The notes beneath the pieces were generated by a model that was given only the letters and a program-made list of their open reading frames with translations, was not told the DNA's origin and did not search any database. 64,000 bases of DNA, from positions 141,808,308 through 141,872,307 of the forward strand of contig NC_135717.1 of assembly GCF_964656455.1 (NCBI RefSeq), given 5' to 3'. The DNA comes from Halichoerus grypus. Taxonomy: Eukaryota > Chordata > Mammalia > Carnivora > Phocidae. Below are positions 60,566 through 64,000 of this stretch, piece after piece (positions within the stretch are counted from its first letter, which is position 1; each line of letters starts with the position of its first letter). A program made the position numbers and the translations under genes.

Positions 60566-60574
60566 AATCTAAGC

Positions 60575-60795
60575 CAGAGATCGGCAAATGTTTTCTGTAA
60601 AGAGTCAGATAGTAAATATTTTAGACTTTGCAACCATATGGTCTCTGTCACAACTACTAAATTGCTTTTGAAGTGAAAAAGCAGCCATAGATAAAATGTA
60701 AACAAATGGATATGGCTGTTTTCCAATAAAGCTTTATTTACAAAAATAGGTGATAGGCTGAATTTGGCCTGCAAGTCACAGCTGGCTGGCCTCTG
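60575..60795. mobile_element. hAT-type MITE with 8-bp target-site duplication
   Basis: Begins CAGAGATCGGCAAATGTTTTC, ends GGCTGGCCTCTG, and contains CAGATAGTAAATATTTTAGAC and TTTTCCAATAAAGCTTTATTT. The duplication is ATCTAAGC (60567-60574) and ATATAAGC (60796-60803), one mismatch. The 8-bp size is diagnostic of hAT transposition. Confidence 0.85.
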
Positions 60796-60821
60796 ATATA
60801 AGCCAGATGTGTGGCATGTGC

Positions 60822-60906
60822 ATGTGTGTGTGTGTGTGTGTGAGACAGAGAGAGAGAAAGAGAATGACAGAGAGACAGAAAGAATGAGAAAGAGAGAGAG
60901 AGAGAG
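60822..60906. repeat. (TG)n then (GA)n tract
   Basis: TGTGTGTGTGTGTG, then AGAGAGAGAAAGAG and so on. Low complexity. Confidence 0.95.
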
Positions 60907-60955
60907 GTGAATTAAAGGAATTAAATGAATTAATCCTTAGAATAAATGAGTCAGG

Positions 60956-61158
60956 GGTGCGCCTCGGTGGCTCAGTTGTTGAGCATCTGCCTTCGGCTCA
61001 GGTCATGATTCCGGGGTCCTGGGATGGAGCCCCACATCGGGCTCCCTGCTCAGCGGGAAACCTGCTTCTCCCTCTCCCACTCCCCCTGCTTGTGTTCCCT
61101 CTCTCACTGTGTCTCTGTCAAATAAATAAATAAAATCTTTAAAAAAAAAAAAAAAAAA
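60956..61158 (+). mobile_element. SINEC (sense), first of a tandem pair
   Basis: GTGCGCCTCGGTGGCTCAG head, CTTCGGCTCAGG body and an ATAAATAAATAAAATCTTT tail with an 18-base A run. Flanks: AGAATAAATGAGTCAGG (60939-60955) and AGAATAGAAGAGTCAGG (61159-61175). Confidence 0.96.
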
Positions 61159-61175
61159 AGAATAGAAGAGTCAGG

Positions 61176-61414
61176 GGGTAGCCTGGGTGGCTCAGTCGGC
61201 TAAGCATCTGCCTTCAGCTCAGGTCATGATTTCCGGGTCCTGGGATCGAGCCCCACATCGGGCTCCCTGCTCAGCGGGAAGCCTGCTTCTCCCTCTGCCT
61301 CTGCCGCTCCCCCTTCTTGTGCACTTGCGTGCTCGCTCGCTCTCTCCCGCTCTGCCTCTCCCCACTGCTCGTTCTCTCTTTCTCTCAAATAAATAAATAA
61401 AATCTTAGAAAAGA
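61176..61414 (+). mobile_element. SINEC (sense), second of a tandem pair
   Basis: GGGTAGCCTGGGTGGCTCAG head, CTTCAGCTCAGG body, a longer CT-rich region (GCTCGCTCGCTCTCTCCCGC) and an AAATAAATAAATAAAATC tail. It ends at a third copy of the flank, AGAATAAAGGAGTCAGG (61415-61431). Confidence 0.96.
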
Positions 61415-64000
61415 AGAATAAAGGAGTCAGGGATTGAGCTCAAGTGGTCTCATTATAAAGCCAGTGTTTATTTTCTTTCACCGTAATGTGTCTTCTAGTC
61501 AACAACGCTTCAAATTACTTTCTAGCAGTTCTTTGTATTTTCTTTTTTCAGCTTTCAGAAAGCAGTAGACTGTTTCATGTATAGAATTCTCAGATGTTAC
61601 AAGTGGTATAACTGTAACAGTGCTGGTTCTACACGTCGTGCCTGTATATCAATCTTATTTATGGTTAGTCGCATGTTTATGGTTATAAACTCCAGATTAT
61701 TAATAAAGATATCAACCTCGCCAACAAAACTGTTTGCCGAAATATGCTGTTGGCAAGAGTCTTTCAAAGTAAAGACATTTTTCGAGCTCACACGGCTAGT
61801 GTGTTATAAGGAGCCTCTTGTTTGCCAGCAAAAACAAGCAGGTGGAAGTGACAATTGAATGGCAGTCTTTTCCAGGCACTAACGGGAAGACGATGAGGAA
61901 AGGCAGAAATGACAATGTTAAGATAGAATTAAGTCCTTGAAGAAAGAGAAGAATGAGAACCAAAGAAAAATAAAAAGAGACCCTGAGGTGAGCCAGGCTG
62001 ATCGCTTAGAACATTTTAAGTGCATTGATGAACCGGATACTTTCTCTCCACATCTGTTTATCCGTTTTATCTTTTCCAGATAATTCTTGAAAATTATTCC
62101 TTAGTTTTAAGCCCTCACAGTCACACATTTTTCTATGAATTTATAACTCTGGATGCTAAATCCATTGATCCAAGTTCCTCTTAGCAAGGCAGTCCAGCTA
62201 CTGGAAATAAACTCCACCTGTTTCAGCTGTGAAACAAGGTTACCTGTGTGGTGTCTATTTTCCCCTTCAAACTGCTGTAAGTCACGGGTAATCGATAGAG
62301 AGCTGGAGGAAGATAATGTATTAAAGGTAAATCACACAATAGTTCTTGACACGTTTGCTTTATGTGGGACATGAGAACTCTCCTATTATTGATTACACAT
62401 TTTTCTAATTGCTCAAAATTTGTTCTCCAAAATGCCAATGATCTTTCTTAGACTGGTGTCAAATGAAATAAATCTCTCCACCCATTAAGCCATTGACCAA
62501 TGATAGATATAAACCCATAGCGGTGTATTTAAATGAGACACCAGTTCATATAACTATTGATCATTTGTTATATATATGCTTCTGGATCAAGGACGAAGTC
62601 TGTGGGGAAAAGGACTAGAGTAGTGCATTGGAAAATCAGGTAAGAATGTTATATTGTTAGACTTTGTGGCTCCTAGATAATGTTTCAGAGGATATTAATA
62701 ATAATACTAATATTATAACTGACACTAATAATAGAAATAATATAATAAAATAATAAGAACTATGTCCATCAGTCAGAAAAACAGAAACCACTACATATTT
62801 CAAGTGCAAAGGGATTTATTTAATGCACACAGTATTAGTTATGAAGTTTTTGCCTTGAACCACTGCTGTTACCACTCTACTGGCCTCATTAGGAAAAACA
62901 CTGCCCTTCCCCTTTCTTTCCATGCTTAACATGAATAACTCGCCCCAGTCATGGAACAGACCCATTGTTTACGTTCCTACCACACAGCTAAAGATGAGGA
63001 GGTATCACTTGGCTGGATTTTACTGAAGGCTGGAGCTACAGAAAGGTTATCAAAACACAGAATAAATTACAATTACAATAAAATAAGGGTACTTTTGGAG
63101 TGCACCAGTGTGGGCCCATCCTTGAAGAGTCCCAGTCCACAGGGCACCTCCAGGCCTTGCTTCCAACCTGCCTCTAAATGGCTAAGGCCAAGTTACTCTT
63201 ACCACAGGGCATGTTTTTGAGTCTACTTATATCCATCAGAGTCCTGGCCCACTGCCTAAGCTCCAGTTAAAGAAGTCCCTCTCTCACCCTAATGTAAGAC
63301 TGAATTTCCCAGATTTTATTTCCTTTCCCTTATTAAGAAAAAGTATCCCAAACATGGGATACAAAGGATGACTTCACGTCCTGTCCATGACATACTAGAA
63401 CACAAATGGGTCTACTACAAACTTATCTGATTCTCTAAGAGGATTTAGTTTTGTTGGATTTATTATTTACTATTGATAAAGTTCCTGACTCTGTGCAGTT
63501 AGATGTAACCTTTAGAAGACTGTTAAATTGCAAATGATTTTTGCTCAGTTGAGATACAAATGATTTCTGTCTGATAGAAAAGATAACCCCAAAGGTTATG
63601 TTTTATGGTCCTGGAGGATATTAAACAGTTTTGTATTTAATTTAGCAGTGTCATTTCAGCATTTTTTTCTTTCTTGGCTTAGTCCCTCATGAATGTTTTT
63701 GACGTGAGCTTACTTTATGTTTTTATGAGTTATATTTTTAACTTGTAGAAAATTACATTTTGATGCTCTGGCTTCTTCACAAGATTAGTAAAAATAGAAA
63801 TGCCCACTTCCTTCAGAGCAAGACTCACCTTCAGATTTACACCTAACATTTGTGAGACCTGGAAAACATGATAAATGTAGGTCCATATACAATAAGATTA
63901 AATATTTAAAAGTTTTGATTTGGAGTTACAGGCTATTAAATGAAACCCAGTCTTCCTTTTTACCTTGACAAGCATCCCTTCATAGTGAATACATTGAAAA

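Larger units (their letters stand above)
36506..64000. other. Intergenic DNA upstream of LIN7A
   Basis: No exon, conserved protein frame or CpG island was recognised here. In human the divergent neighbour beyond LIN7A is ACSS3, but nothing in this stretch resembles it. Contents are SINEC, MIR, L2, L1M, MaLR and hAT elements plus microsatellites, listed separately. I assigned nothing in 36506-37570, 38100-38935, 48260-49970, 50170-50805, 52180-53690, 53820-54780, 55870-56880, 57860-59430 and 61433-64000, apart from low-complexity patches such as the TAA-rich run at 62693-62760. Confidence 0.7.

Overview
This window is nuclear DNA of a mammal and almost certainly of a carnivoran. The clearest sign is about 18 copies of the carnivore-specific tRNA-derived SINE (SINEC), recognisable by a head reading GGGCGCCTGGGTGGCTCAG and a tail of CT-rich sequence, AAATAAATAAAATC and poly-A. 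The SINE body (GTCTGCCTTCGGCTCAGG, then a GGGATCGAGCCC box) looks like the arctoid type (bear, panda, seal, mustelid) rather than the cat type. Two segments of a young carnivore L1 agree with this. The species call is inference from remembered repeat consensus sequences.

Only one protein-coding exon can be supported: the first coding exon of LIN7A (minus strand, 36064-36145). It encodes the 27-residue LIN7A N-terminus and ends in a GTAAGG splice donor. It lies in a CpG island (about 34.9-36.5 kb) that holds the promoter. Bases 1-36063 are therefore LIN7A intron 1, read right to left, and about 36.5-64.0 kb is upstream intergenic DNA. About 2 kb inside the intron, at 34090-34181, lies a sequence that resembles the human MIR618 locus but has a changed seed and poor hairpin pairing.

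The rest is a layered record of transposition. The oldest layer is MIR, L2, a probable CR1/L3-type LINE (27.76-28.33 kb) and hAT MITEs. Later come ancient L1M fragments and two MaLR-type solo LTRs in opposite orientation. The youngest layer is SINEC and L1 insertions, many with intact target-site duplications. Nested cases give relative ages: L1 inside L2 (12.98-14.05 kb), SINEC inside MIR (39.06-39.26 kb), SINEC inside LTR (23.84-24.04 kb), SINEC inside ancient L1 (11.78-11.95 kb) and a poly-A-tailed GC-rich retrocopy inside L2 (19.34-19.97 kb).

Other notable features are a short interstitial telomeric repeat next to an L1 fragment (7341-7365), a large AT-dinucleotide expansion inside the young L1, two SINEs stacked head to tail at one target (60.96-61.41 kb), a recent 98-bp tandem duplication (21.04-21.23 kb) and a 3 x 28-bp minisatellite (24.85-24.93 kb). 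I found no operon, CRISPR array, phage or other new multi-gene system. The window is one promoter and exon in repeat-rich non-coding DNA.
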